Source: Ctena decussata
Taxonomy: Eukaryota > Mollusca > Bivalvia > Lucinida > Lucinidae
Direction of reading: 5' to 3'
Length of the DNA: 64,000 nucleotides
NCBI GenBank assembly: GCA_963989385.1
Contig: OZ022507.1
Coordinates: forward strand, 55,687,400-55,751,399
The notes under the pieces were generated by a model. The model was not told the origin of the DNA. It did no database searches and was given only the letters and a program-made list of their open reading frames with translations. The position numbers were made by a program, and so were the translations under genes. Below are positions 9,522 to 21,429 of the stretch, piece after piece (positions within the stretch are counted from its first letter, which is position 1; every line of letters begins with the position of its first letter).

Positions 9522-11137
9522 TAAAACATGATAACAATGATAAATAAAATAAAATATATAATAAATGAAATTTGGCAAAATATCAAAATGGGGCATTACA
9601 GAGGCAAGAAGGACTTGAATTTTTAAACCGTAACCAAACTGCACGTCTTCTCATCAATATGTATTTACGTACTTAATTTAAAAAAAAAACCGCCATATTG
9701 TTTTAGCAAAATCAACGGTAACAAACTTTTTACTGAGAACTTAAAAAGGGGAAAAATGAAATAACGGATAAGGTCAGAAAACAATGAATAAAACTGATAT
9801 ATTTTTAGTTTCCTGGGGTCTGCATATTTAAACAAGAAAACTCTTTTAAAAAAAGATAATCGGCGCAGATTAAATGGAAGTGTGTTTTGTTATATGTCTT
9901 TTGTAGAAGATTTGACAATAACTTTCATGAATAAGTAAGCTATGTCGGTAGGCACCCACAACCGTAATTATGACAGTGGGTAGCGACAACGACCTATTTC
10001 AAAATTGAGCTCAGCCTGTCCAATTTGGAATTCCAAAATGGACCGCGGTCAATCTTGAAATTGACATGATTTCAAAATAGTTATCAACATGTTGCACTGC
10101 TTGTTTGTTTGTGTGTATTGAACCGAAAGTAGAAATTGAAAGTAGATCTACGACGATAAAATCTGCGTCTGTTTTCGATCACAATTCTATTGTAAAATTA
10201 CAAACAAGAGAAACATTTTGAATTAATATAAGTCAGAGTGATAGTATTCACAGTGCAGTACGATGAAAAACAAAACAAAACGAAGATTAAATATTCATTG
10301 ACCTTTGATATTATTGGCTAAATTTTGACATACGCGTTATTTGACCGCTGGAATCTTGTGAAATGTGGAACAATATCGAAATTATACGAGGCTGCGCCTC
10401 GAAGAAATCAATGACATGGTTCGATAATCATGGATGGATAATGTCAAAATTCTTTACCCTCCCCTCCCCTCACACACACACACACAGACACGGGGGTGGG
10501 GTGCGTGAGAGAGGGCGGTGTACAATAAATTGACGAAATTTATTCTTATGTACAACACGTCCAAAATGTGAAAAGCAAGATAAGTTTACACTATGTGGAC
10601 AATAAAAGCCATTTACAGTCATATCAGGGTTATCAAGGTTTCTTAAGGTGAATGGGTACATCTCTATGTATTTTCGCGATTTTTTCAAAGGGTGACTACT
10701 TTTGTGACTCCCTGTTTGCTTTTCTGGGCGACGTTGCCCTCCCAAATTGGTGCTTCCTCATAAAAGAAAGAATCTGCTTTTAGGGTAGCTAATTCTTTCC
10801 TTAAAAATTTGATCGCCACTAAGAAGAAAGGCAAACATAAAAATGGCAGAGCACATGGCTTCTAGATGTCTCTTAACAGGACATTAACCTTGCATCCATG
10901 GAACCAATACAAAAGCTTCTGAGGCTTAATATACATTACTATATAATAGATAATATATATAATAATTGGTTGTTAAGGGTCTTTGAATGTTTTGTTTTTC
11001 TTGATAAAGCGTCAGTTTCCTGTAGTCTCATGTTCTGGTAAAATGAGCATATGAACATCGAATGCTCTGATCAAATTTGCAGGTGCACAGAGTTATGACA
11101 TTGTATTATTCCTGTGAGCGCCCTGTTGCCCGTATAT
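9522..11137. other. Mostly featureless sequence
   Basis: It contains a (CA)n run at 10471-10490 and a weak family D-like remnant at 10750-10800 (AAAGAAAGAATCTGC...). No exon-like frame with splice sites was found. Confidence 0.4.
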
Positions 11138-11372
11138 GAGCCATTACACGACAAAACCAACAATGTGGTTGTGCGCCCAGCGTAAACGCAGATCAGCCTG
11201 GGCATCCACCCAGTTTAATCAGACTCTTTACTAAGTGCTTAAAGGGTAGCTAGGAGCCTAAGCTTCCTCCATGCGGACAGCGAAGACTCTGATCAGACTG
11301 GGCGGATGCCCAGGCTGATCTGAGTCTGCGCTGGGCCCACAACCACATTGTTGGTTTTGTCGTATCGCGGCT
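11138..11372. mobile_element. Palindromic MITE, family A
   Basis: Full-length copy with both arms, from GAGCC to CGCGGCT. The centre and the paired CTGATCAGACT blocks are intact. Confidence 0.88.
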
Positions 11373-11601
11373 GTTATTATAGTTCTGATGAGCACTACAT
11401 TAATTACGAGGAAATGTTTCTTGCAACAACAGAGAACACTCTGATCAGCCTTTGGAAGGTGCGCTGTCAACTCGTAATCGATCATAACTCCTTTTTCATA
11501 TCAACTATCTACAGCTCTTGGGGAATCTATAACCTACAGCGAGTACGAAAGCTTGTTAGAATGCGCCGATGTTGTACGTTGTTCGCAAATGGTTTTCATG
11601 A

Positions 11602-11800
11602 GGAGCTTCGGTAGCTTAATAGGTAAAGCGCTGGCCGCCTGCTAGTATAGCGGTCCCGGGTTCGATTCCGACTGCTGGCGGATGTCTTTCCATCCTGAAA
11701 GGGGTCCATTGCACAAGTCTTTCATTATTACCCTCCCATCGTTTTGATATGAATGAAATGTTGACAAAAAAGACGTAAAAACGCAAGGCATCCATCCATC
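11602..11800 (+). mobile_element. tRNA-derived SINE, second family
   Basis: A box TAGCTTAATAGG is at 11612-11623 and a perfect B box GGTTCGATTCC at 11659-11669. The body ends GACGTAAAAACGC with an (ATCC)n tail. The body resembles the minus-strand SINEs at 46376-46560 and 61965-62150. Confidence 0.85.
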
Positions 11801-11863
11801 GTTTCAATATATATGGGTAAACCTACAAGGGAGATTACTGTGATTTGAAAGAATACTTAACGC

Positions 11864-11923
11864 CTCGGAACACGATTGGCCAATTCCATGAATCACGGAA
11901 TTGGTCGAGCGTGCTCCGATTGT
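11864..11923. repeat. Hairpin family C (CGGAATTGGCCGAGCG)
   Basis: CCAATTCC...GGAATTGG and CGGAACACG...CGTGCTCCG form a compact hairpin. Other copies are at 27803-27878 and 62241-62310. Confidence 0.7.
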
Positions 11924-11991
11924 AGAAACACAAGTTGTACATAATTATTCTTCAAATATTTCTGTACTTGGAGTAAGTGACACTAAAAAAT

Positions 11992-12228
11992 GAGCTGCGA
12001 CATGAGAAAACCAACAATGTGGTTGTGCGCCCAGCGCAGACTCAAATCCGCCTGAGCGTCCGCCCGATCTGATCAGACTCTTCGCTAAGCGCTTAAAGGG
12101 TTGCTAAGGGTCTAAGCTACCTCCATGCGGACAGCGAAGTCTCTGATCAGACTGGGCGGATGCCCAGGCTGATCTTAGTATGCGCTGGGCGCACAACCAC
12201 TTTGTTGGTTTTTGTCGTGTTGCGGCTC
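11992..12228. mobile_element. Palindromic MITE, family A
   Basis: Full-length copy from GAGCTGCG to GCGGCTC. Confidence 0.88.
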
Positions 12229-12372
12229 ATATGTCAAATGGTCCAAAGAAGTTTGGTTGCATATTTGTTAAACAAAAGTTTATAAAGCTGGTTAAAGTTA
12301 TGGTCTTTCAACCCTATAATTCTCAAACTGCAATATTGTGTTTCTAACGGCGTTAGTAAAAGATTCGGTAGC

Positions 12373-12432
12373 GCTACTCTTAAGTAAAATAATTTGCTCC
12401 CAGGGAGCAAATTCTTGTCCTTTAAGAGTAGC
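12373..12432. mobile_element. Short palindrome, family D
   Basis: GCTACTCTTAAG and CTTTAAGAGTAGC flank the centre TTTGCTCCCAGGGAGCAAA. Confidence 0.75.
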
Positions 12433-12688
12433 CTCTGCCCGTGCCATCAGTGGAGAACAAATTCGACTGCCAAGAAAAACAATATATTTTGTGAAACGTG
12501 TGTCTCTTTAAAAATGACAACGAGCCATGGAGATGAACCCAAACTTTTATCTCAATTGGCAAAGTCAAGTACAAAATAAAAGTAAGACAGTGTTTACTTT
12601 TCACATAATAATTTAAATATCGAACAGGAACATAGATAAAAACAAGATCGATACATCGTTTAACAATGTAATCCTTGCTTACTGATAA

Positions 12689-12690
<2 letters not shown>
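12433..12690. other. Upstream region of the CYYR1-like gene
   Basis: This should hold the 5' untranslated region and perhaps the promoter. TTTAAAAATG at 12508 is the only TATA-like candidate and is weak, so no promoter is called. A 5' untranslated exon could lie further upstream. Confidence 0.3.

Positions 12691-12724
<34 letters not shown>
12691..12724 (+). repeat. Poly-A tract
   Basis: A run of over 30 A lies 23 bp upstream of the start codon. It makes a long poly-lysine frame continuous with the true start, an artefact. Confidence 0.9.
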
Positions 12725-12727
<3 letters not shown>

Positions 12728-12746
12728 AAGAAAAAAGAAAAAGGAA

Positions 12747-12804
12747 ATGAAGATGGCGCATTCCTTCACTTTGATAGTTTGTTGTCTTGTGATTTTCATA
12801 CAAG
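12747..12804 (+). CDS. Exon 1: start and signal peptide
   Basis: It encodes MKMAHSF and a hydrophobic core LIVCCLVIFIQ. It ends one base into a glycine codon at the donor G|GTACAT. Cleavage is likely near the Gly-Ala at residues 20-21. Confidence 0.85.
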
Positions 12805-15800
12805 GTACATGTTTATATTTCTTACTTGCAGATATTGTCTTTATTCGTTTTGTTAATATTTCATTTTAATTTGTATCTATTCGTCATATAAATTCTCGTT
12901 TAATATGGTTCTTAATACATGTACTTCTTATAGGACGTTACATGTAACATTTTTTCCATTATACGGGGGTGGCAGGGGCGGATCCAAGAATTTGGATAGG
13001 GGTTTCAAATTAGCTGAGGGGGTTCGATTTGCGTAGTTCGACCAATTTTTGCTGAAATTCCCCATGAAAATGAAATAATTTAGGCTGTAGAGGGGGTTCG
13101 TTTGAACCCCCCGAACCCCCTCTACATCCGCCACTACTGTAGTAGGGCGATGCGAGTGTGCTGGGTATAACTTCCAGTGCCAGGGCGTCCTACTGATTTG
13201 GAATGATAGTAGGGCAAGGGCCTACTGTGCTTGCGGTAGGTTTGGATGGGAGTTGTTTGGACATATTTTTTTTCTCTCGTCTATCATTTCTCTCTTCTTT
13301 CTCCCTCTCTTAGGGAGACGGTCCGATATAGACTGAAATACTGTCTCAAAGGGCCGTTAAACCTAAATCAACCAACCAAAATCCCATTATACGAGATGGA
13401 AGAAACTCTCGTGGATGAAAAATTCAATAACATAATGGTTAGCCGTGCTGGCGCTTTCGGTGTCTACAGTGTTGAGAACTTCAATTATTGCGTCTTTTGT
13501 AAAGTATATTTTTCTGTTGTCATCGAAATAATTAAATTTTTCGCATAAAGCGACCCTAAGCTACCATTTAAGCGCTTAGGAAAGAGTCTGATCAGACTGT
13601 TTGGATGCCCAGACTGAACTGAGTCTGCGCTGGGCGCCCAACCACATCGCGGCTCATTTACAGACGGTTTTAAAAAAGTTTCCTTTCTGCTTTGTACAGG
13701 AGCTTCTTGCTACAGTTGCCGGACGGGCTATGGTTCTTATGATTATACATACTGCGATTATGGCTGTTGTGGACCATATTATAGCGAATATTGCTGTGGA
13801 TACACGTAAGCTTTTAAAGATACCTGTTGTGGCCCAAGTGGCCCTAAACTCGTTTATCAGAGATTTTTTTTAAAAATTTTATCTGACCTGACCTGCAGTC
13901 TATAGTGAAGTTTATTAAGGCAGGCTCCGCCGCCGTCGTCCGTCCACATTTCAAAATGAGATACTCCGAATTCATTGGATCGATTGTAACCAAACTTCAT
14001 ATAGATCCTCCAGGACTAGCAAGAATGAAATGTCGCTCATATGTTTCGGGTCACATGACTGACATGGTCGGCACACAATCCGGCGAAATATTTAAAATCT
14101 TGTTCTCCAGAAACGATAGACTGGCCTTGGAACATAGCATGTAGTATCGAGTACTCTAGTAGTACCAAGACTGTATAAATGATGACTGTGTTGACCTTGA
14201 CCTATTTAGGGCAAGCTCAGAATTGGTTTCTGGTGCTTTAACATGGCAAATACAAGAGTACGAGGGGCGTTCGAAAAGTTTTGCATATTGCCTTACAACT
14301 TTGCTTAGGGTCATGCTGGTTACAAATATTATGCATCTACTGAAAGCACTACATTTTATCTTAACAATGATACCAAACACTATACAAAGACAGTTTTCCA
14401 TATTGACTTACAATGCTCACTCACTCACTCACTCACTCACTCACTCACTCACTCACTCACTCACTTTTTGTGTAGAATGTCCATTTAATGTAGGTTTACT
14501 TTCTCTCAAGAATGGCAATTAAAGGTAGGTTCCTGGACTAGCGATAACAATTATGTTCACAAAATAATTTTGTTTTTTTTATGAGTAGTATTGAATTTTC
14601 TAATTTTTCTGCATTTGTTGCTACTGAGAAAATCGTCAGATGTTGAAGAAAATAGTCGTTTTCCCTTTTGGTTTATTTTCATTCGTTGGAATTCCAGTTC
14701 TAAAAATAACTATGTTTATTATGTCCGTAAGTGCGCGATTTCTGATGCCATTCTCCAAAGGTCAATTTTCTCTTGCCATTTAGCTCTTCTAGAGGTCCTG
14801 GCATGGCGGATGGGTTAAACTATCCCAAAATGCAATGCAGCAGGCACTCAGCAGCGTTATCTATTTTTGGCGCGAACTAAAAATAGCGCTAACTGGTGTG
14901 CGAAGCAGAGTTAGGAAATCCCTTGCAAAACAATTTTTCTAATATTTTTTTGATTTACACTTTGTAGTGAAACTTATTCATTCCCTTTTTATAAGTACTT
15001 TCCAACAATTTGGATGAATGATGAACAAAATTATGATGCATTCCAAAGTACAGGAACCTACCTTTAAGGATTAGATTGCTCTTAAAGGAACTGTTTGATC
15101 TGGGTCTGCAATGATTAAAAACGCACATCTTTCCCAATAGTGTTTTATATTTTTAATGGGGGGCGGGGATATCGTATCAACCTGTCGACCGTCCGTGCAA
15201 ACGAAAAATGGTGTCCGTTCGTCATCTTCTGGAAAGATTACTGTATCGAATTCATATTAAATACAGGCGCTCGAAGTTTTATGCTATTAGATATATTTCA
15301 ATGATGCCGCTAAACATTAAAGTCTCCATAGTCCTATAAGTGGTAAAAACTTCTAAATTCAAATCATTGTAAAAAGCGGTCCAACATTCACGTTTGGTAA
15401 TAAAATGTGGGTTGCTGTGCATATTTTGAGTCATATAACTGGCAAAAAGTAAAGAAAACAAGTTTTTGAAAAATAACAAATCGTTCCATAAAATAGAATT
15501 TCCTGCTCTGATTTCCCGTCTAGCAATGCTATATAAACATAGGCGGGATAGTGATTGGGACTCCACTCATGTACGTTGTATTTTTACCATTTTATTCAGC
15601 TTAATGAAATCGAAAGTATGTCATTTTAGTTGGCAACCAAAATGACCCAAATAAGATTTCAAAACGTTTTATGCGAAACTCAAGGGTGTTTTATTTGTTT
15701 AAAGCTGGCCAATCACGGTCATTTACAATGACGAAACTATAGTGAGAAGCTTGCAGCTATACCTCATAATAAAATTTTTCATGCTGATAGAGCAATGGGG

Positions 15801-18800
15801 CCTTTAAGGCTATGAGCCATTTCTTGACCTATAGACTGCGTCAAGTTTAAAGAATTCTGAGTTTTTTTAGCATAGAACTTCAAGCGCCTGTGATTTAATA
15901 CACAAATATATAATCATAAAATATAGGTCAAGTTCGATTTAGGATAAATCCACCAATATTATGGGAGTTATGAATCTCTTTCGTCTTCATTTTGTGCAAA
16001 ATGCGTGAAAAGTTGCATGGATTGGATTCACTTTTGATATATATTCATAAGATATAGGTTAGCATCTATTTGGGGTGAAATCCACTAATAATTATGGAAG
16101 TTATCGCCCTTTTCCAACTTTTTTTGGGGCAAAAAGCTTTATTCCAGGCTATATCTAATGAACAGTTACTTGTTTACGGGATATATCTCTTGGAAAGTTG
16201 CATGGAATCCATTTCTATGGTAACTACAGAATTTTCTCCATATCACAAATCACAGAACTCGCCTCCCCACACCCCCGCACCCTGCTCTGGATCAACGCTC
16301 GATAATAAGCCAGTTAAAACAATAAACCATGTCTCTGCACACTATTTTTTTTTCATTTTTATACAAGTCTGCCTTTGTGAACGGTTGTTAAGTAAGTTCC
16401 CTTTTCCTTTTTCCTTTCTCCTTATTCCTTATTCCTTTTTTATCCTTATTCCTTTTTCCTTATTCGATTTTCAGACTCACAGAACTTTGCGAAGCTTTGC
16501 AATAGAGGATTCGCATATAGCACATCCATGATCATTTTTACTTCTAAGGATAATGGTATACATTTCCAAACCTCAACGGTACAAACTACGAATAAGAAAA
16601 AAGGAAACGAACGAAAAATTCCTTTTTCCTTATTCGATTTTCAGGTCCATAGAACTACGTGAAGCTATGCAACAGAACATTCACATATAGCGCATACACG
16701 ATCATTTTCACTTCTAAGTACAGTGATATAGATTTCCGAATTTCAAAGCAAAAGAAAGCGAATAAGAAAAAAGAAAATGAACGAAAAATTCCCTTTTCCT
16801 TATTCGATTTTCAGGCTAATAGAACTTTGCGGATCTGTGCAATAGAAGATTCGTATATAGCACATTCACGATCATTTTTACTTCTAAGAATAGATTTCCA
16901 AAGCTGAATAGTACAAGCTCCGAATAAGGAAAAAGAAAATGAAACAAAATTTCCTTTTTCCTTTTTTGATTTTAAGGTCCATAGAACTTAGTGAAGCTAT
17001 GCAATAGAACATTCACATATAGTGCATTCACGATCATTTTTACTTCTAAGCATAGTGATATAGATATCCGAAGTTCAAAAGTACATTCTGCGAATAAGGA
17101 AAAAGGAAATGAATGAAAAATTCTTTTTTCCTTATACGATTTTCAGGCTAATAGAAATCGCGAAGCTATGCAAAAAACATTCACATATAGCGTATTCACG
17201 ATAATTTTACTTCTAAGCGTAGTGATATAGGTTTCCGAATTTCAAAGGTTCAAACTGCGAATAAGGAAAAAGGAAATGAAAGAAAAATCCCTTTTTCCTT
17301 ATTCAATTTTCAGGCTCATAGAACTTTGCGGATCTGTGCAATAGAAGATTCGCATATAGCACATTCACGATCATTTTTACTTCTAAGCATGATGGTAAAG
17401 ATTTCCAAAGCTCAACGGTAAAAACTGCGAATAAGGAAAAGGAAGTGGATCAAAAGTTTCCTTTTTCCTCATTCGATTTTGAGGTCCATAGAACTTAGTA
17501 AAGCTATGAAATAGAACATTCACATATAGCGCATCCACGCTCATTCTCACTTCTAAGCGTAGTGATATACAATATCCGAAGTTCAAAGGTACAAACTGCG
17601 AATAAGGAAAAAGGAAATGAATGACAAATTTCTTTTTCCTTAATCGATTTTTAGGCTCATAGAACTTTGTGAAGCTATGCAAAAGAACATTCACATTTAG
17701 TGCATTCACCATCATTTTTTACTTCTAAGCGTAGTGATTTAGATTTCCGGATTTCAAAGGTATAAACTGCGAATAAGGAAAAAGGAAATGAATGAAGAAT
17801 TCCTTTTCCTTATTCGATTTTCAGGGCCAAGGAACTCTGTGCAATAGAAGATTCGCATATAGCACATTCACGACCATTTTTATTTCTAAGCATAATGGTA
17901 AGATTTCTAAACTCAACGGTACAAACTGCGAATAAGGAAAAAGAAAATGAATCAAAATTTCCCTTTTCCTTATTCGATTTTGAGGTTCATAGAACTTAGT
18001 AAAGCTATGCAATAGAACATTCACATATAGCGCATTCACGATCATTTTACTTCTAAGCATAGTGATATAGATATCCGAATTTCAAAGGTTTAAACTGCGA
18101 ATAAGGAAAAGGGAAATGAATGAAAAATTCTTTTTTCCTTATTCTATTTTAAGAGGGCCAAATATATCGTGAATGCGTTATATGTGAATGTTCTATTGCA
18201 TAGCTTCACTAAGTTCTATGGACCTTAAAATCAAATAAGGAAAAAGGAAATTTGTTTCATTTCCTTTTTCCTTATTCGGTTTTTGTACTATTCAGCTTTG
18301 GAAATCTATACCATTATTCTTAGCTATATTTTGCTTCAAATCAAATCGCTATCTTTTGCTTTGAAATTCGGAAATCTATAGAGGTCTATCACTATACTAA
18401 GAAGTGAGAATGATCGTGAATGCGCTATATGTGAATGTTCTGTTGCATAGCTTCACGTAGTTCTATGGACCTCAAAATCGAATAAGGAAAAAGGAATTTT
18501 TCGTTCATTTCCTTTTTCGCAGTTTGTACTGTTGAGGTTTGGAAATCTATACCATTATTCTTAGAAGTAAAAGTGATCATGAATTTGCTATATGCGAATC
18601 TTCCTTTGCACAGTTTCGCAAAATTCTTTGAACCTGAAGGTCGAATAAAGGAAAAAGGAATAAGGAAAAAGGAAAAGGGAAAAAGGAACCAACTCAATCT
18701 TTGTGAACATAGTTTTCCTACAAGTGCCAGTACTGTTAAACAAGGCGTCATCTTACTCAAAGTAGGGTCAAGTCGGGTAACTTCGGACAATGGGTAAATT

Positions 18801-21389
18801 CGGACATGTCATTGCAAACAGTGAAAGTCAAGATGAGATGGCTCATAACGAACCGTCTCATCAGGATTTTCACTGTTTGTCCAGTTAATTTTCTTTAAAT
18901 TCCAAACAACTGACAAATAAAGGAAACAATGTCACTGTACGAATCTACCCGCTGTCTGATTTACCCGGCCTTATCCCAGTAGACGGAGGCATCCCTGTCC
19001 TATGGACACATTTCTACTTGCACCAAAGTTTTTTTTTCTGCATTGCTATAAACAGCAGCTTTGGAAACAGTGCTTATCCAAAAATTTCAGTAACGTAACT
19101 GGTACTGTGGTGGGTTGTGTGATAGGTGGCTTGGTATTTGTCGGAATTGTTGTGACAGTCTGCATCTGTTACCAGAAACACAGAGCCGCACCTGGGATGG
19201 TGGTGACCCCAGGAGGCCATAATACAGGTCCAACGGTCGTCAGTAAGTGAAATCAATAGTCATTTTTATTCCCAGCACTTTGCATTGCATTGCATTGCAT
19301 TGCCCACTGCATTGCATTGCATTGCAATGTATGTATGTATGTATGTATTCGTTTTTTTTTTTTGTGTGTGTGTGCTTTTTTTTACTGGCTTCAGGCGCAA
19401 GCCAGTATTCAAGTGGTTTAGTGATACCGAGTTATTTTCGGAAGAAACGATACGTCACGCTTAGTCAGAAAATACCAGGAGAGTGTGTAATGCAACGATT
19501 CGTTCTAAACTTTTTTAGGGCCGCAATTAAGCCAAAGAGATCGGAAAGTTCGTTCTGGTTTGAGACAGCATTTCTTCATTATTTTCTTCACAGACATAAC
19601 AAACAAAGACCTCGTCCGATTTTGTCTATTTTTATCCATATCCGATTTGCCTCATCTGCTAATAATAACAGATGGAAACTTTATTCTATTTTTGATAGTA
19701 TATATACTTTTTTTTTTAATATTTCCGTTAAAAAGCACGTTTTTTTCTTTTACAAGTACCTTGAACTTGGCCACATTTCTTTTGCTTTTTATAAACTGAT
19801 TGCATAAAAAATGAAACTCTGAATGCAATGCAAAGTATTTGGCTTTGCATCCTAAGAAATATACAAAAAACTTGTGTAAGAGACAGTGATTATATATAGC
19901 TTAGCGCAAAGTATTAGCTTTTCCAAAAAATCATGCAGCGGCGTCGCGAAAAATAGCCTTAGGGTATCGCATAATCTGACTAGTCAGAGCAGCCGGCACA
20001 CTGTCCAGCACCGATGCATTCGTTGGATCTGATCAGTCTTTTTCGGCAAATATATATTCTTCATCTTTCATGCTGAGGCTAGATTGATCAGACTGCGCTT
20101 ATGCCGGATAGGGCTGATCTGTGTATCAGTGTAAAATCTGAAAGAGCAGGGTTCAAGTTTATTGTTAAAATTTAGAAACAAGCGCTTTTGACGATTTTCT
20201 TCCCTAATAACATTTACTAAAAAAAATGTATCCCATGTATCTGTGTGTGTGGCTTATATGTACAACGGACCGTGTTATGTATGTAAAAGTCGGTAATGTC
20301 CATGAGTAATTAAAGCATGCACATTGCAACAGGCATTTCCATGGCACAAAGCGATATATTATGTACATATTTTTAGCATCTGATAAATTTCCTATTGGCC
20401 ATCAACATGTTCATGAATAGCATTAACTGGAAGCCTCTTACAATGACACAGGTACAGAAAAAGGGGACAATTCAGAAATGTTAAAATTTGAAACGGTTAG
20501 GGAGGGATTCATTGACAGCTTTATGACAATGGAGGGGTTGGTTGGATGGTGCGATGATGCTGGGTATAACTCCCAGTGCCGGGGCGTCCTACTGATTTGG
20601 ATTATAGTAGGTGCGGGTGGGGATTGTGTGGACACTTTCCTTGCTTCTATAACACTCTCTAATGTTGCCTTCTTACTTCAGCTATACAAATGTACAGAGA
20701 AATATTTACACTCTTCGACGATTTCCTTAGATGAACCTATACTGGGCTGACGTTGCTCATACATCCACGAACAACACACATTCATGCAATCTTGTGCGTA
20801 AGCAACGTCACGGATAATTCAAATAGATGATTGTCCGACGTAACGTTTGATATATGTCATGTCATAGTGACGGCTGCTGTACTTCATTAACAAACACGTT
20901 CATTAATAACTATTTTTCGTCCATTGCTTGGCGTTAAATTAGTCAGAACTTCACAAATGAGTAACAAAAACGATGTAAAAACATAGCATAAATATAAAAG
21001 ATAAATTTCATTTGTCGGGAGTTCATGGAAATACGAACGCAATAGGTTCCGTGCTTTGTTGTTCCCAAATGGTGTAAAGCAAGTTATTGTCCCAAACAAC
21101 AGCAGCATGCATTTTCTTCTCAGAGTGTCAAATTTTGTTCCAGTCACTGCCACTGATGCCACTTAAACCAACAGTACACTTCAGTAAATACAAATTTATT
21201 GTCTTCTTTTGATGCCAAGTTCAGATGTGCCAAGATTCCATAGACATGCGTTTGAAACAGTCTTTCCTAAAATTATGATTCAGACTAAATGTGACTCAAC
21301 AGCCGTGAAGAAAAGACTTGAAATATGTCCATATATTTATTTTCCTTGAGACATGCCTAAAACGGCCGGTCAAAACGTTGGAAAAAAAT

Positions 21390-21429
<40 letters not shown>

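Noticed and set aside
12675..12869. Poly-lysine open frame around the gene start
   Set aside because: The upstream part is the poly-A tract and the downstream part is intron. Only 12747-12804 is used.
13601..13873. 90-codon open frame over exon 2
   Set aside because: Wrong frame. The frame that fits both splice phases is the Cys/Tyr-rich one.
16450..18690. CRISPR-like periodic repeats
   Set aside because: Eukaryotic satellite: units diverge over their whole length and there are no unique spacers between constant repeats.
19247..19807. 186-codon plus-strand frame in intron 3
   Set aside because: It begins in the pentanucleotide microsatellite and continues in T-rich DNA. Phase and composition do not fit an exon.
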